A DNA stretch of 64,000 nucleotides from Xenorhabdus ishibashii (GCF_002632755.1 NZ_NJAK01000001.1:744001-808000); one strand, 5' to 3'; positions 11,740-21,408 are shown, counted from the stretch's first letter. Program-made: numbers and translations. The notes: a model not told the origin generated them from the sequence alone.

Positions 11740-11778
11740 GTGCCAGTGGAAGTGGTTAATTAAGTTACCATTGGCACG
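11740..11778 (-). terminator. rho-independent terminator for the ABC-F gene
   Basis: The inverted repeat CGTGCCAGTGG (11740-11750) / CCATTGGCACG (11768-11778) has 10 of 11 Watson-Crick pairs plus one G-U. On the minus strand the stem is followed by a run of six T (complement of 11731-11736). It therefore best serves the ABC-F gene ending at 11865, and may act in both directions for secA. Confidence 0.6.
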
Positions 11779-11864
11779 GGTTAATTTAATGAAAACCCTT
11801 AGATCCTATCCTGCAAGAATATCTTTCAATAAAACTTGCTTAAGGCATAGATTTGAGGGTTTTG

Positions 11865-13448
11865 TCATAATACGAGTTCCTGCATATTGCCTACATTTTC
11901 AATGAATTTATCGTCGTGGGAGATAAGTACCATAGCACCCGTATAATCATAGAGTGCTTGTTGCAGCAGTTCACGTGACTCAATATCCAGATGGTTATCT
12001 GGTTCATCCAATAACAACAGGGCTGGTGCATATGGCCCACAAAACAGGCAAGCCAGAGCGACTTTAAGTTGCTCTCCTCCACTTAGATAACCGACAGGTT
12101 TCAAGGCTTCCTCACCGCGAATACGCAATTGTGCCAACCGAGTACGGTAACGATCTTCTGTCCAGCCTGGTGACTGCAATTGAAAGTTATGCAGCGCAGA
12201 TTGGTTTTTATCAAGAAACGAAAAATGTTGATCCATCAAGCGATATGAAGATGTTATTTGGCAAGTGCCGTGCTTGGGAGCAAGTAAACCAGTCATTACT
12301 TTCAGTAGAGTAGATTTCCCGCTGCCATTTTTACCGATAACAGCAAGGCGGTCATTATTATTGATGGTTAAGCTGATAGGGGACTCTGATCCAAAAGGTA
12401 AGATAACATCTTGTAAGTAAAGTAAAGGAGCTGTAGCTGTTTGTGGGGTTGCAACTACAATGGATAACGGATCGATAATTTCCAGTTTCTCTCTGGCATC
12501 TGTGGCGAGTGATGATCTCCTTTGAATCCGTTCTTTGTGCTGTATTGCTTGCCGTGACAGAGTGGCTTCTGAGCGTCCAAGTTGACGATCAAGGAGGATT
12601 TGAGCCTGATTGGCATTTTCTCGTTTTTGTTTGCCTTGACTTTGCCTTTTACTGATTTTTTCACGGTCTTTTTGTTTATCACGCAAAGCTTGTTTCAGAT
12701 TTTTTTGAGTTTGATCCACTTCACGTTGGATACCAAGCCTTAGTTGTTCCTTACTTTCCAGCCAAGTTTCCCATCCACTAATACTACGAGATAGTCCCAA
12801 TCCACTAAGTTCATAAATAATCGATACATATTGTAATAGTTCGGTATCATGGGTAACCAGTAAAATACCTCCATCAAAAGCACTTAGCCATTGAGCCAGC
12901 CACTGGCGGCCTTGTCGGTCAAGGTGATTGCTTGGTTCATCCAAAATCATAAAACCTGCGCCTTGACGTTTCAGAGCCAACAACCTGACCCGTGTTTGTT
13001 CTCCGCCGCTCAAGGAATTAAAAGGTTGATTTAATATGCTTGAGTTGAGTTCACCTTCTGCCAGTAAAGACTCAGTTTGAAATTGCCAGTCCCAGTTACC
13101 TTCCATAACATCAAAATCTGTTTCGTCACCAACCCCCGCCAGAACACGTTCACTGGCTCTCATGATTTCGCTTAATCCCAGCATATCAGCGGCATTACCG
13201 GAAAAAGGTGTTAACCCTTGTGACAAATAACCTACAGCACAAAAATGTTTTACACTGCCTTCTGTAGGAGGGAGCTGCTGTGCCAATATCGAAGCCAGCC
13301 AGGATTTTCCAATACCATTGCGCCCAACTAACGCATGTTGCCCTACATTTAGGAATATATCGATACCAGAAAACAAGGGAGTGGCTTCACCATAAAATTG
13401 ATGGCCGATTTGCCTAGCTTCTATCAATGATTGAACATCATTTAGCAT
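11865..13448 (-). CDS. ABC-F family ATPase
   Basis: A 527-residue soluble protein with two ABC ATPase domains and no membrane segments, the ABC-F layout. Domain 1 has Walker A GRNGIGKS (42-49), signature LSGGEQTRV and Walker B FMILDEPSNHLD. Domain 2 has GKNGSGKS, LSGGEQLKV and LLLLDEPDNHLD. Between them is a charged helical linker rich in Lys, Arg and Gln, the part that reaches the ribosomal P-site tRNA in translation-factor and antibiotic-protection ABC-Fs. It separates secA from mutT, which are adjacent in E. coli, so it looks like an insertion. Which subfamily (housekeeping or resistance) cannot be told by eye. An AAGGA ribosome-binding site precedes ATG 13448. Confidence 0.9.
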   Translation of the reverse strand: MLNDVQSLIEARQIGHQFYGEATPLFSGIDIFLNVGQHALVGRNGIGKSWLASILAQQLPPTEGSVKHFCAVGYLSQGLTPFSGNAADMLGLSEIMRASERVLAGVGDETDFDVMEGNWDWQFQTESLLAEGELNSSILNQPFNSLSGGEQTRVRLLALKRQGAGFMILDEPSNHLDRQGRQWLAQWLSAFDGGILLVTHDTELLQYVSIIYELSGLGLSRSISGWETWLESKEQLRLGIQREVDQTQKNLKQALRDKQKDREKISKRQSQGKQKRENANQAQILLDRQLGRSEATLSRQAIQHKERIQRRSSLATDAREKLEIIDPLSIVVATPQTATAPLLYLQDVILPFGSESPISLTINNNDRLAVIGKNGSGKSTLLKVMTGLLAPKHGTCQITSSYRLMDQHFSFLDKNQSALHNFQLQSPGWTEDRYRTRLAQLRIRGEEALKPVGYLSGGEQLKVALACLFCGPYAPALLLLDEPDNHLDIESRELLQQALYDYTGAMVLISHDDKFIENVGNMQELVL

Positions 13449-13676
13449 AAACCGTGCTTCCTTAATTGTTTAAATAGTTGTTTCAATTCTATTTGTCGAT
13501 TAATTTTTGACACGTTTATAGCTTGTTTTTACATGATATGTTTTTTCCAGAGAGGTAATTGGTAATAAAAAGATTATATTTGGAATGAAATACAAATTTG
13601 CGGCTTAAACTAATTTTAATGTAATCTGCAAGAGATAGTTACCTAAGTTAAATAATAAACTGTAAGAAAAACGATT

Positions 13677-14081
13677 ATGGAAAAAAAACATCTGCACATT
13701 GCAGCAGGTATCATTAAAAATAGCAATGATGAAATTTTTATTACTCAGCGTAGGGCTGATTCACACATGGGTGGCTTTTGGGAGTTCCCTGGAGGAAAAC
13801 TTGAACAGGGTGAAACACCTGAGCAAGCATTGATTAGAGAATTAAAGGAAGAAGTTGGGATCACGGTAACGCACTGTGAATTAATTGACACCATCAAACA
13901 TGATTTTCCTGATAGAAGCATCACTCTTGATTTTTTTCTGGTTGATGAATGGGAGGAAGAGCCGTTTGGTAAAGAAGGGCAACCTTCCCGTTGGGTTTTA
14001 CAATCAGAATTAATTGCTGATGAATTTCCTCCCGCAAACCGTAGTATTGTCAGTTTTCTAACCCAAAATGGTTCCTGTTAA
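13677..14081 (+). CDS. mutT: MutT, 8-oxo-dGTP diphosphatase
   Basis: Nudix hydrolase that removes oxidised 8-oxo-dGTP from the nucleotide pool and so prevents A:T to C:G transversions. It has 134 residues. The Nudix box runs from GGKLEQGET (39-47) to RELKEEVGI (54-62), with all catalytic Glu residues present. The FPPANRSIV segment near the C-terminus also matches MutT. It is divergent from the ABC-F gene across 228 bp of AT-rich sequence with no obvious hairpin or repeat, and convergent with yacG. Confidence 0.96.
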   Translation: MEKKHLHIAAGIIKNSNDEIFITQRRADSHMGGFWEFPGGKLEQGETPEQALIRELKEEVGITVTHCELIDTIKHDFPDRSITLDFFLVDEWEEEPFGKEGQPSRWVLQSELIADEFPPANRSIVSFLTQNGSC

Positions 14082-14122
14082 AGAGTTTTTAATAAATTGG
14101 GGTAGTTAAATCATCCAATATA

Positions 14123-14149
14123 AGCGGCGCCAAATAAAAAGGCACCGCT
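14123..14149. terminator. hairpin between convergent mutT and yacG
   Basis: AGCGGCGCC (14123-14131) pairs with GGCACCGCT (14141-14149), 8 of 9 Watson-Crick pairs plus one G-U, around an A-rich 9-nt loop. It sits between two convergent stop codons and probably acts as a shared terminator. Confidence 0.5.
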
Positions 14150-14178
14150 ATAACATACGTTACATGATATTACTTATG

Positions 14179-14373
14179 CTATTCCGGCTGTTCGCTCCAG
14201 TTATCATTTTCTGAACTGTCACTTTGGCTTGGTATTTTCTTTTCCTCACTGGCCCATTCGCCCAAGTCGATTAATTGACAACGTTTACTACAAAATGGGC
14301 GATGTGGGCTAATTTCTCCCCATACTACCGTGTTGCCACATGTTGGACATTCGACAGTCAATACTTCAGACAT
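14179..14373 (-). CDS. yacG: YacG, DNA gyrase inhibitor zinc protein
   Basis: Small zinc-ribbon protein of 64 residues. The family binds GyrB and inhibits DNA gyrase. Zinc ligands are Cys9 and Cys12 (CPTC) and Cys28 and Cys32 (FCSKRC), spaced as in YacG. The DLGEWASEE motif that follows is also typical. It belongs to the coaE-zapD-yacG set on the minus strand, but a 183-bp gap holding a dispersed repeat separates it from zapD. The C-terminus is acidic ([11 protein letters not shown]). Confidence 0.93.
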   Translation of the reverse strand: MSEVLTVECPTCGNTVVWGEISPHRPFCSKRCQLIDLGEWASEEKKIPSQSDSSENDNWSEQPE

Positions 14374-14401
14374 AATACTCTCTCCCGCTTGATTTGAAGG
14401 T

Positions 14402-14556
14402 CATACCCTCCATTCTCATATCGCAGCTTTGTTGGCTGAACTCACTGTTTCAGTGACGTATCGATAAAATAGAGTTCTATCAATACAAAATTAGCCATGC
14501 TATTGGGAACTCATTCCCTTATTGTCGTACTGCAACTTGAAATTTATTGGGCATAT
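14402..14556. repeat. dispersed palindromic repeat, copy 1
   Basis: An imperfect inverted element. The left arm begins CATACCCTCCATTCTCATAT (14402-14421) and continues CGCAGCTTTGTTGGC. The right arm (14528-14556) reads, in reverse complement, ATGCCCAATAAATTTCAAG followed by TTGCAG. Similar arms occur five more times in this window. It fills the yacG-zapD gap and ends 2 bp from the zapD stop codon. Confidence 0.75.
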
Positions 14557-14557
14557 G

Positions 14558-15316
14558 TTAGCAGCAGGCCAATTCAAATGACAAATGGGCAGGTACAACA
14601 CCATGCTCACTATCCATTGGTAAAAAGCGGATTGCGAAACGTGTTTTGTAGCCGGAAATTTGTGGGTAAACCAATGCATCTAGTACCACGTCCAATTTTA
14701 ATCTCAGTAGATCGGCTTCATCTGCATTCCCCTGATAAAATCCATTATGGCTGGTTTTAGGGGTGAAAACGGCAGAATGGCGTATGAGTTTCAGAATACT
14801 TTCCAGAGCTTGTTGTAATGGCCGAAGGCTATCCAGCCAGGCTTTGACAGATTTATCCCTGACAGATTGTGGTAAATGTAACCACAGATGCAATGTTGGC
14901 AAATCAAAACTACAACATCCTCCTGGGATGCTGAGACGTTGACGTACCATACTGATAATCCGGTCTTCTTTGATATATTGGCTAAGCCGTGGAGCTTGAT
15001 TCAAGGCAGTGCTGCGTTCTTTAAGTTGCTCTGTCAAACTATGTATCATAGCTGTATCGGCATTCGGAGCACCGAGCCACTGTTTCAATTTTACCTGTTG
15101 GCGATCCAACTCTTTCAATAATTCAGAGCGCACTTCACCGCGTTCCAGGATCTCAATTAATTCGGCAATTGTACGGAAAAACGAGAGGCTACTCGCCTGA
15201 GAATCCAGATAACGTTGTTTTTCCAACTGTTGCAGTGAAGACTCAATCCTCAACCATGAACGCATTTTTTCATTGAGTGGATGTTCAAAAATAATAGTAG
15301 AGGTTGCATCACTCAT
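14558..15316 (-). CDS. zapD: ZapD, FtsZ-bundling division factor
   Basis: Cytoplasmic protein that binds the FtsZ C-terminal tail and crosslinks protofilaments. It has 252 residues, close to the family length. It starts with [18 protein letters not shown], the conserved ZapD N-terminus, and continues with the helical domain around [19 protein letters not shown]. The start overlaps the coaE stop by 8 bp, so coaE and zapD are translationally coupled. The 3' end abuts a dispersed repeat. Confidence 0.96.
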   Translation of the reverse strand: MSDATSTIIFEHPLNEKMRSWLRIESSLQQLEKQRYLDSQASSLSFFRTIAELIEILERGEVRSELLKELDRQQVKLKQWLGAPNADTAMIHSLTEQLKERSTALNQAPRLSQYIKEDRIISMVRQRLSIPGGCCSFDLPTLHLWLHLPQSVRDKSVKAWLDSLRPLQQALESILKLIRHSAVFTPKTSHNGFYQGNADEADLLRLKLDVVLDALVYPQISGYKTRFAIRFLPMDSEHGVVPAHLSFELACC

Positions 15317-15932
15317 TACGATTTTCCTGTCTGACTGATTCTGCTTGTTTTAAATACTGTTGATGTAGTTCGGCCACAAGAGGGGGAATATCCTGTTCAT
15401 TGCTGTGGTTAACGATGACATCATCTGCCTTTTCCAGTCTGTCCTGACGGCTGGCTTGTGCAGCCAGAATATTTTCTACTTGCTCACGGCTCACTCCATC
15501 ACGGGCCATGGTTCGGGTGATCTGTATTTCAATTGGGACATCAACAACTAAAACACGATCTGCCAAATGCATTAAATTGTTTTCAATGAGCAAAGGAACG
15601 ACCCAGATGACATAGGGGGTGGTTACTTGGTTTAATTGCCGTTGTGTTTCCACTTGGATCAGTGGATGTAAAAGTGCGTTGAGCCACTGTTTTTCTTTCG
15701 GGACAGCAAAAACTTTTTGGCGCAGCATGGCACGATTAAGGCTACCATCGGGCAATAATATGTCGGCTCCAAAGTGCTCTGCGATTGCTTGTAGTGCGGG
15801 AGTGCCAGGGGCTACAACTTCTCTGGCGATAATATCTGCATCAACAAGCGTGACACCAAGGGATGAAAATACATTAGAGATAGTCGTTTTACCGCTACCA
15901 ATTCCACCTGTAAGTGCAACAATATAAGTCAT
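15309..15932 (-). CDS. coaE: CoaE, dephospho-CoA kinase
   Basis: P-loop kinase that performs the last step of coenzyme A synthesis, phosphorylating the 3' hydroxyl of dephospho-CoA. It has 207 residues. The P-loop GGIGSGKT is at 9-16, followed by [10 protein letters not shown] and the HPLI segment typical of CoaE. The gene overlaps zapD at its 3' end and lies 132 bp downstream of hofC. Confidence 0.97.
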   Translation of the reverse strand: MTYIVALTGGIGSGKTTISNVFSSLGVTLVDADIIAREVVAPGTPALQAIAEHFGADILLPDGSLNRAMLRQKVFAVPKEKQWLNALLHPLIQVETQRQLNQVTTPYVIWVVPLLIENNLMHLADRVLVVDVPIEIQITRTMARDGVSREQVENILAAQASRQDRLEKADDVIVNHSNEQDIPPLVAELHQQYLKQAESVRQENRNE

Positions 15933-16064
15933 TCTATCCCTTTAAAGATCTCTGATAGCATAATCAAATTGTAACTCAAGGAAAGCTGATGAGCTATAAA
16001 CAAACACGTACAATTCTTGCTTTTACAGCCCTGAGAAAAGATAACGAAACATGTAAATACTTTG

Positions 16065-17264
16065 TTAGGTTAATATGGTGCCTAATTGAAAAATAGGCAG
16101 GTACATAGCCAGTAATAATAAACCGACGATTAAGGCCATTATTAGCATCAACAAAGGTTCTAATGATTGAACCAAACTATCAGCAAGGTTGATTGATTTT
16201 TCTTGATACCATTCTGCAAGATTGAATAAAAATAATTCTAATTCTCCTGACTCTTCACCTATCATGACAAATTGTTGACATAACGCAGGGAAATATGTTG
16301 TTTGTTTTAATGCGTCACTCATTGGAATGCCTTGTTGAATTTGCCTGTGTAGGTTTTTCACTCCTGCGATAAAAACAGGATGCTGGGTTGCACTGAGGGC
16401 ACATTCAAGCCCTGCCATTAGTGTTAATCCAGCTTTCTGTGTCATGAAAAGGATATGGAATATTTGATTAGTCTGTTGATAAATCGTAAGTTGCTTAAAA
16501 ATAGGAATTTTCAGGAAAACCATTTTTTCTTTTGCTTTAAAAATAGGAAAATGGTGGCGTAGCGATAAATAACTGGTTAACAATATAAATATTATTAACA
16601 GTAGTAATACGCCATGATGGATCAATAAATCAGAGCCTGATAGAACCCATTGTGTTAACAAGGGCAGGGTGGCATTTAGCGAAGAATAGACTTGCCTAAA
16701 TTCTGGCAGAACAAAAATCAACATAAGAATAATAACCAAAAAGCTTACAAAAGCGACTATTAAGGGATAGTGATAAGCCTTTTTTATTTTCTTTCCCAAC
16801 CTATTTTGCTGTTCCAGGCGATTAATGATTAATTGGCAGCAGTTTTCAAGCTGGCCGGTTTGTTCTCCTACTGCGATAAGTTGACAAAACAAGGGAGAAA
16901 ATAACTTCGGATAGTATTCAAGTGTTGTAGAGAATGATTCTCCTTGACGAATTTTCTGAATCATATCTGCTAATACACATCGCCACAGAGCATATTTACA
17001 CTCTTGCAGTAAAATAGTCAGTCCCTTGAGTAAAGGGATACCTGAAGTCAGTAACGTACTTAACTGGTGAATAAAATGCAGGCGATAGGCAACTTCCTTT
17101 TTGCTGTAATAAATGATTTTTTTACATTTAATGGTATAGGGTTGAAGATCGAGATGGCTGAGGTATTGGAATACACTTTTTTTACTGTAACCAATACTTT
17201 CCCCTGTGATGGCTTTTCCATTCTTGTTAATTGCCTGCCACTGGTAAATATATTCTATTTTCAT
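16065..17264 (-). CDS. hofC: HofC, type IV pilus / type II secretion inner-membrane platform protein
   Basis: Polytopic PilC/GspF-family protein that forms the inner-membrane platform for pilus assembly. It has 399 residues. Two copies of the family repeat are seen, the first around HQLSTLLTSGIPLLKGL and the second around QKAGLTLMAGLECAL. Each is followed by a glycine-glutamate motif (GEQTGQLE and GEESGELE) and hydrophobic membrane segments. It overlaps hofB by 4 bp. With HofB and PpdD it is a minimal pilus set without an outer-membrane secretin in this window. Confidence 0.93.
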   Translation of the reverse strand: MKIEYIYQWQAINKNGKAITGESIGYSKKSVFQYLSHLDLQPYTIKCKKIIYYSKKEVAYRLHFIHQLSTLLTSGIPLLKGLTILLQECKYALWRCVLADMIQKIRQGESFSTTLEYYPKLFSPLFCQLIAVGEQTGQLENCCQLIINRLEQQNRLGKKIKKAYHYPLIVAFVSFLVIILMLIFVLPEFRQVYSSLNATLPLLTQWVLSGSDLLIHHGVLLLLIIFILLTSYLSLRHHFPIFKAKEKMVFLKIPIFKQLTIYQQTNQIFHILFMTQKAGLTLMAGLECALSATQHPVFIAGVKNLHRQIQQGIPMSDALKQTTYFPALCQQFVMIGEESGELELFLFNLAEWYQEKSINLADSLVQSLEPLLMLIMALIVGLLLLAMYLPIFQLGTILT

Positions 17265-18805
17265 ACTGTTTCATGGCCTGTAATCTGATAAATCTCTTCA
17301 AGAGTAGTTATTCCTTTTTCCGCTAATGTCAGCCCTGCTGAAAAAAGCGTTGCATTTTGTTGTGAGGCAAATAAATGTGAAAGGCTGGCGTTAGAACACT
17401 CAGACAGAGCTTGCTGAAGTTCCGGTTTGATTTCGAGAAATTCATAGATGGCAGTTCTGCCGTAATAGCCAGAGAAACAGTGATCACAACCAACTGCATT
17501 CCATTTTTTTATGGAGAATGATTGTTTTATAGAATCCGGTGTTACAGAAATAGACTCCTCTGTTGAACCAGTAATATTAGGAATAACTGTGGGAATACTG
17601 TCTTGTTGTCGACAATGGGGGCAGAGCTTACGAACCAGCCGCTGTGCAATAATCAATTTCACACATGAGGTTGTGGTATAACCTGAAATTCCCAGGTTAT
17701 GCAGGCGAGATAACGTATCAAGAGTGGAATTAGTATGTAGTGTTGATAAAACCAAGTGACCTGTTTGGGCTGCTTTCATTGATATTTCAGCAGTTTCATT
17801 ATCACGGATCTCACCAACCATAATGATATCGGGATCTTGCCGCAATAATGCCCTGAGAATTTTGGCAAAATCGAGACCAATCTTGTTATTCACAGGTGTT
17901 TGGTTGATGCCATTTAAAGGAATTTCGACAGGATCTTCAACACTACAGATATTCTTTTTAGTTTGGTTTAAATATTGTAGACAGCTATATAATGTGACTG
18001 TCTTTCCGCTGCCAGTCGGGCCAGTGACCAAAATCATTCCTTGTGGTAAATGGAGTTTCTGTTTTAAAAGGTGTAATTGTGGTTCAGGCAACCCCAATTG
18101 TTCCAGGGATAGCTGGTGTATAGTATTTAAAATACGCAGGACTATTTTTTCCCCATGCAGTGTGGGGAGTGTTGATATACGAATCGCATAACTGTTTTTG
18201 TTGTCATTCCAGTCAAATTGCCCATCTTGAGGCTGACGTTTTTCAGCAATGTTGAGCTTTGCCATGATTTTTAAGCGGGCAGGAATACCCGTATTCATTT
18301 GAGGAGGCGGTGTCTGCATGGTATGTAATGTACCATCAACTCGAATACGTATTTGATAGCCACGTTGAGATGGTTCAAAATGGATATCTGAAGCTCTTTT
18401 TTGTATTGACGTTAATATCGTTTGATTAATTAATTGAATAACCGGTGTATCTATTTCCTCATCATGGAGATTATTGGTTTTTATTGTGTCATTGTAATGA
18501 ACATAATTGCTATCAAGGCGTTCTATACAGTACGATTCCTCTTCATTATTTTCTGAGCAGTAATTTCTTTCTGGTATTAATGAATTTTTTTCTGTCAACA
18601 TGGATTCTATTTTTGCTTGTGGCCAGATATCTACATTAACGATTAAACCTGAAATAAATCTCAGTGCAGAAATAAAATCTTCATTAGGTGATTTACTACA
18701 GGCAATTGTGAGAATATGGAAATCTTTTTTTATAAAAATGGCCTGATGTTGTTGACATAGCTCTTTTATTTCTTTTTCCATTAAGAGATGTTCCTTATTT
18801 ATCAT
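17261..18805 (-). CDS. hofB: HofB, type IV pilus / type II secretion assembly ATPase
   Basis: Hexameric GspE/PilB-type traffic ATPase that powers pilin polymerisation. It has 514 residues. Walker A is GPTGSGKT near residue 265. The Asp and His boxes follow (VEDPVE; GEIRDNETAEI; TGHLVLSTLHTNS). A zinc-binding pair of CxxC motifs (LCPHC and CDHC) is present, as in PilB/GspE. The N-terminal 110 residues are poorly conserved and AT-rich. ATG 18805 and the internal ATG encoding MEKEIKEL both have an AAGGA sequence upstream, so the start is uncertain by eight codons. Confidence 0.93.
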   Translation of the reverse strand: MINKEHLLMEKEIKELCQQHQAIFIKKDFHILTIACSKSPNEDFISALRFISGLIVNVDIWPQAKIESMLTEKNSLIPERNYCSENNEEESYCIERLDSNYVHYNDTIKTNNLHDEEIDTPVIQLINQTILTSIQKRASDIHFEPSQRGYQIRIRVDGTLHTMQTPPPQMNTGIPARLKIMAKLNIAEKRQPQDGQFDWNDNKNSYAIRISTLPTLHGEKIVLRILNTIHQLSLEQLGLPEPQLHLLKQKLHLPQGMILVTGPTGSGKTVTLYSCLQYLNQTKKNICSVEDPVEIPLNGINQTPVNNKIGLDFAKILRALLRQDPDIIMVGEIRDNETAEISMKAAQTGHLVLSTLHTNSTLDTLSRLHNLGISGYTTTSCVKLIIAQRLVRKLCPHCRQQDSIPTVIPNITGSTEESISVTPDSIKQSFSIKKWNAVGCDHCFSGYYGRTAIYEFLEIKPELQQALSECSNASLSHLFASQQNATLFSAGLTLAEKGITTLEEIYQITGHETV

Positions 18806-18884
18806 TATCTTTATTCCTTTAGTATTGGCGTTGCGTGATTATTTTATTTTAAACTTAAAGCCTGTTGGGAATGACAAGAGGTGT

Positions 18885-19307
18885 TTAAAATTTTAAGGTT
18901 TCCTGACATTTTAGTTTTAATGATTCATTGTTAGATTCACAAATCGCTTGCCATTGAGTGAAACCAGTTTTTGTATCTTGAATAGGTTTTAACGTGGTAT
19001 GGAGTCCGTTGAGGTTTTGCTGACCTACTACCGTTATCTCCCCATCTTTTACTGAAATGGTGCTGATATAGCGGCTATTGTGGCCTGATGGAATGGAAGG
19101 GTGACCAGAGTGACAATCTTTGTAATTTTCAGCTTCAAAGCGACACAGTTCCACACCAGACTTATAAGGTACAATAGCTTGTAGCATATCGGTTAATGCT
19201 GCTTTCTGTATATATCCCTGATAACTGGGAATGGCAATTGCGCCGAGAATAGACACAATTGCCATAACAACCATCACTTCAATTAATGTAAATCCCTGTT
19301 GTTTCAT
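18885..19307 (-). CDS. ppdD: PpdD, type IV major pilin-like prepilin
   Basis: Type IVa prepilin of 140 residues. The leader MKQQG is cut before Phe6 by prepilin peptidase, and the mature N-terminus FTLIEVMVVMAIVSILGAIA keeps Glu5 and the hydrophobic assembly helix. Four cysteines lie in the globular part, two near residues 55-65 and two near the C-terminus, and probably form disulfides. It is the first gene of ppdD-hofB-hofC. In E. coli nadC lies directly upstream, but here the upstream 365 bp has no gene. Confidence 0.94.
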   Translation of the reverse strand: MKQQGFTLIEVMVVMAIVSILGAIAIPSYQGYIQKAALTDMLQAIVPYKSGVELCRFEAENYKDCHSGHPSIPSGHNSRYISTISVKDGEITVVGQQNLNGLHTTLKPIQDTKTGFTQWQAICESNNESLKLKCQETLKF

Positions 19308-19342
19308 CTTTTCTCCTTATATATGCATCTGGATTAATTGCT

Positions 19343-19395
19343 ATATCCAATAACAGATATACCCTTCATTTTTTGAATTGCAATCTATTGGATAT
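19343..19395. repeat. dispersed palindromic repeat, copy 2, in the gap where nadC usually lies
   Basis: A compact element bounded by a perfect 10-bp inverted repeat ATATCCAATA (19343-19352) / TATTGGATAT (19386-19395), with the family core ATACCCTTCATTTTTTGAA between. The whole 19308-19672 gap holds this element, AT-rich sequence and probably divergent promoters for ppdD and ampD. I see no coding frame or remnant in it. Confidence 0.6.
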
Positions 19396-19672
19396 CGACG
19401 CCAATGATCATGGAGGAAAAAGAGAAAAATAAAATATCGTTAATAAAATTCATGAAGTCAGATCGAAAAAATAATTTTATGTTACATTTTATTGCACAAA
19501 TTTTTCGAACCTGCCCGTAAATAAGAAAACATCGGATATATTGGCTGATTGAAGGTGCTAACATGCTAACCTGTTACACTTTAAGCCGTAGTATTACGCT
19601 TAATGATGCGGTTCATATTGGAATGGTGATTTTGGCAAAGTGATATTAAGTATTAAGAGAGAAGGTAAAAGA

Positions 19673-20224
19673 ATGAAGCTGCATGAAGGGTGGATTGATG
19701 GTGCGAGAAAGGTTATTTCCCCACATTGTGATCTGCGGCCAGAAGGAGAAATACCATCATTACTGGTTATCCATAACATCAGCTTACCTCCCGGCAAGTT
19801 TGGTGGTCCTTATATTGATCAATTATTTACGGGGACATTAGATCCTAAAACCGATCCTTTTTTTGATGAGATTAAGCACTTACGTGTATCTGCTCACTGT
19901 TTAATCCGGCGTGATGGTGAGATTGTACAATATGTTCCTTTCAATAAAAGAGCTTGGCATGCCGGCGTTTCCTGCTACTGTGACCGTGATAAATGTAATG
20001 ATTTTTCGATAGGCATTGAATTGGAAGGCACAGATCATGAAGAATTTACCGAAATTCAGTACACTAAGTTAGCGGAGGTTACTGAGCTGCTTATTAGCCA
20101 ATATCCTGATATTCGTGACAATATAACAGGACACAGTGATATCGCACCGGGAAGGAAAACTGATCCTGGGCCTTATTTTTATTGGGAACATTATCGTCAA
20201 CTATTGAAGGAGCGAGTTGGATGA
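19673..20224 (+). CDS. ampD: AmpD, 1,6-anhydro-MurNAc-L-alanine amidase
   Basis: Cytoplasmic zinc amidase that cleaves stem peptides from anhydro-muropeptides during cell-wall recycling. Its loss derepresses ampC in species that carry ampR-ampC. ATG 19673 is chosen over 19640 because it gives the family N-terminus MKLHEGW and has AGAGAAGG just upstream. The product has 183 residues. Zinc ligands are His34 (VIHNIS) plus the His and Asp of GHSDIAPGRKTDPGP near 154 and 164. The stop codon overlaps the ampE start (ATGA). Confidence 0.96.
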   Translation: MKLHEGWIDGARKVISPHCDLRPEGEIPSLLVIHNISLPPGKFGGPYIDQLFTGTLDPKTDPFFDEIKHLRVSAHCLIRRDGEIVQYVPFNKRAWHAGVSCYCDRDKCNDFSIGIELEGTDHEEFTEIQYTKLAEVTELLISQYPDIRDNITGHSDIAPGRKTDPGPYFYWEHYRQLLKERVG

Positions 20225-21075
20225 CTCTCTTTATTCTATTGTTAATACTGGCATGGGAACGTGTTTTTAAGATGAGGGATCACTGGCAACTGGAACGCTA
20301 TTTAGCCCCAGGTTTTGCCAAACTCAAATCGCATTCACTATGGGGTAGCTTGGGCATGACCTTTCTGGTCACCTTATTAACATGGAAGCTTATTGATATT
20401 TCTAGCTCTGTTGCTTTTGGTATTCTCGCGATTGTGTTGGGTATCATAATCAGTCTGTTATGTATTGGAGCAGGCAGGTTGCGGCATGATTACCGTGGAT
20501 ATCTTCAGGCTGTGCGCCAAGATGATTTTGGACAGCAGAAAAAGTATCTTGCTCGTCTGACCATGATTCAGGGCACATTACCTGACACCACAAAAGAAGA
20601 GCGGTTGCGTGAGATACAGAATTCATTGATTTGGATAAATTTCCGTTATTATCTTGCCCCTATTTTTTGGTTAGCTGTATTGGGTAAATTTGGTCCGGCC
20701 GTTTTGATGGGGTATGGTTGCCTCAGAGCTTATCAAGGCTGGTTGGCACAGCACGCAACGGCAGTGCAGAGAGCACAATCCGGAGTTGACGGTATATTGC
20801 ATTGGCTGGATTGGTTTCCTGCACGTTTGGCAGGTATTGCCTATGCTTTGTTAGGACATGGAGAGAAAGCCTTACCAGCTTGGATTGCATCACTCACTGA
20901 TTTTCGATCATCACAATACAAGGTAGTCAGTCAATTAGCACAATTTGCATTAAGTAAAGAACCCCATCTTAACCCTATAGAAACGCCTGTTGCTGCTGTC
21001 ACGTTAGCGAAAAAAGCGACTTTTGCCATTGTGATTATTGTCGCACTGTTGACGATTTATGGGGCATTAGTTTGA
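20221..21075 (+). CDS. ampE: AmpE, inner-membrane protein
   Basis: Polytopic inner-membrane protein of 284 residues always found with ampD. Its biochemical role is not settled, and sensing or transport in cell-wall stress has been proposed. The start ATG overlaps the ampD stop by 4 bp, so MTLFILLLILAWER is the N-terminus rather than the longer frame from 20182. Family blocks LLCIGAG, LIWINFRYYLAPIFW, GHGEKALPAW and the C-terminal LTIYGALV are intact. It is followed by a terminator. E. coli aroP, which separates ampE from pdhR there, is absent. Confidence 0.94.
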   Translation: MTLFILLLILAWERVFKMRDHWQLERYLAPGFAKLKSHSLWGSLGMTFLVTLLTWKLIDISSSVAFGILAIVLGIIISLLCIGAGRLRHDYRGYLQAVRQDDFGQQKKYLARLTMIQGTLPDTTKEERLREIQNSLIWINFRYYLAPIFWLAVLGKFGPAVLMGYGCLRAYQGWLAQHATAVQRAQSGVDGILHWLDWFPARLAGIAYALLGHGEKALPAWIASLTDFRSSQYKVVSQLAQFALSKEPHLNPIETPVAAVTLAKKATFAIVIIVALLTIYGALV

Positions 21076-21091
21076 TAAATAAGAGAGATAG

Positions 21092-21115
21092 AGGGCTGGG
21101 TACGCCCTTTATTTT
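21092..21115 (+). terminator. terminator after ampE
   Basis: AGGGC (21092-21096) pairs with GCCCT (21104-21108) around a 7-nt loop, followed by TTATTTTTC. The stem is short but sits 17 bp after the ampE stop. The rest of 21116-21408 is AT-rich with no gene seen. Confidence 0.55.
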
Positions 21116-21408
21116 TCTGATTTTCTTTTTAGAATTATCTGTATCAATTACTTTGATTGAGTTTTAATTCATATTTTATGCATTTTTATTGATATTTTGT
21201 CTTGATGTAACGTTTTAATTGGCTCATCTATGCGTTTTAAGAACGTTAAGTTTCCCTCTAATCTCTCCCATCTTAAAATCCTTTTTGGTTATAATTTTCT
21301 AATAAAATTTAAAATATTTTGTTAAAATTTGCAGATTTTTATGATTTAACCCAAGGTCTTTATAGACAGCTAGTGAATACTTTGTTACTTTAAGACCCTG
21401 TATTCTAA

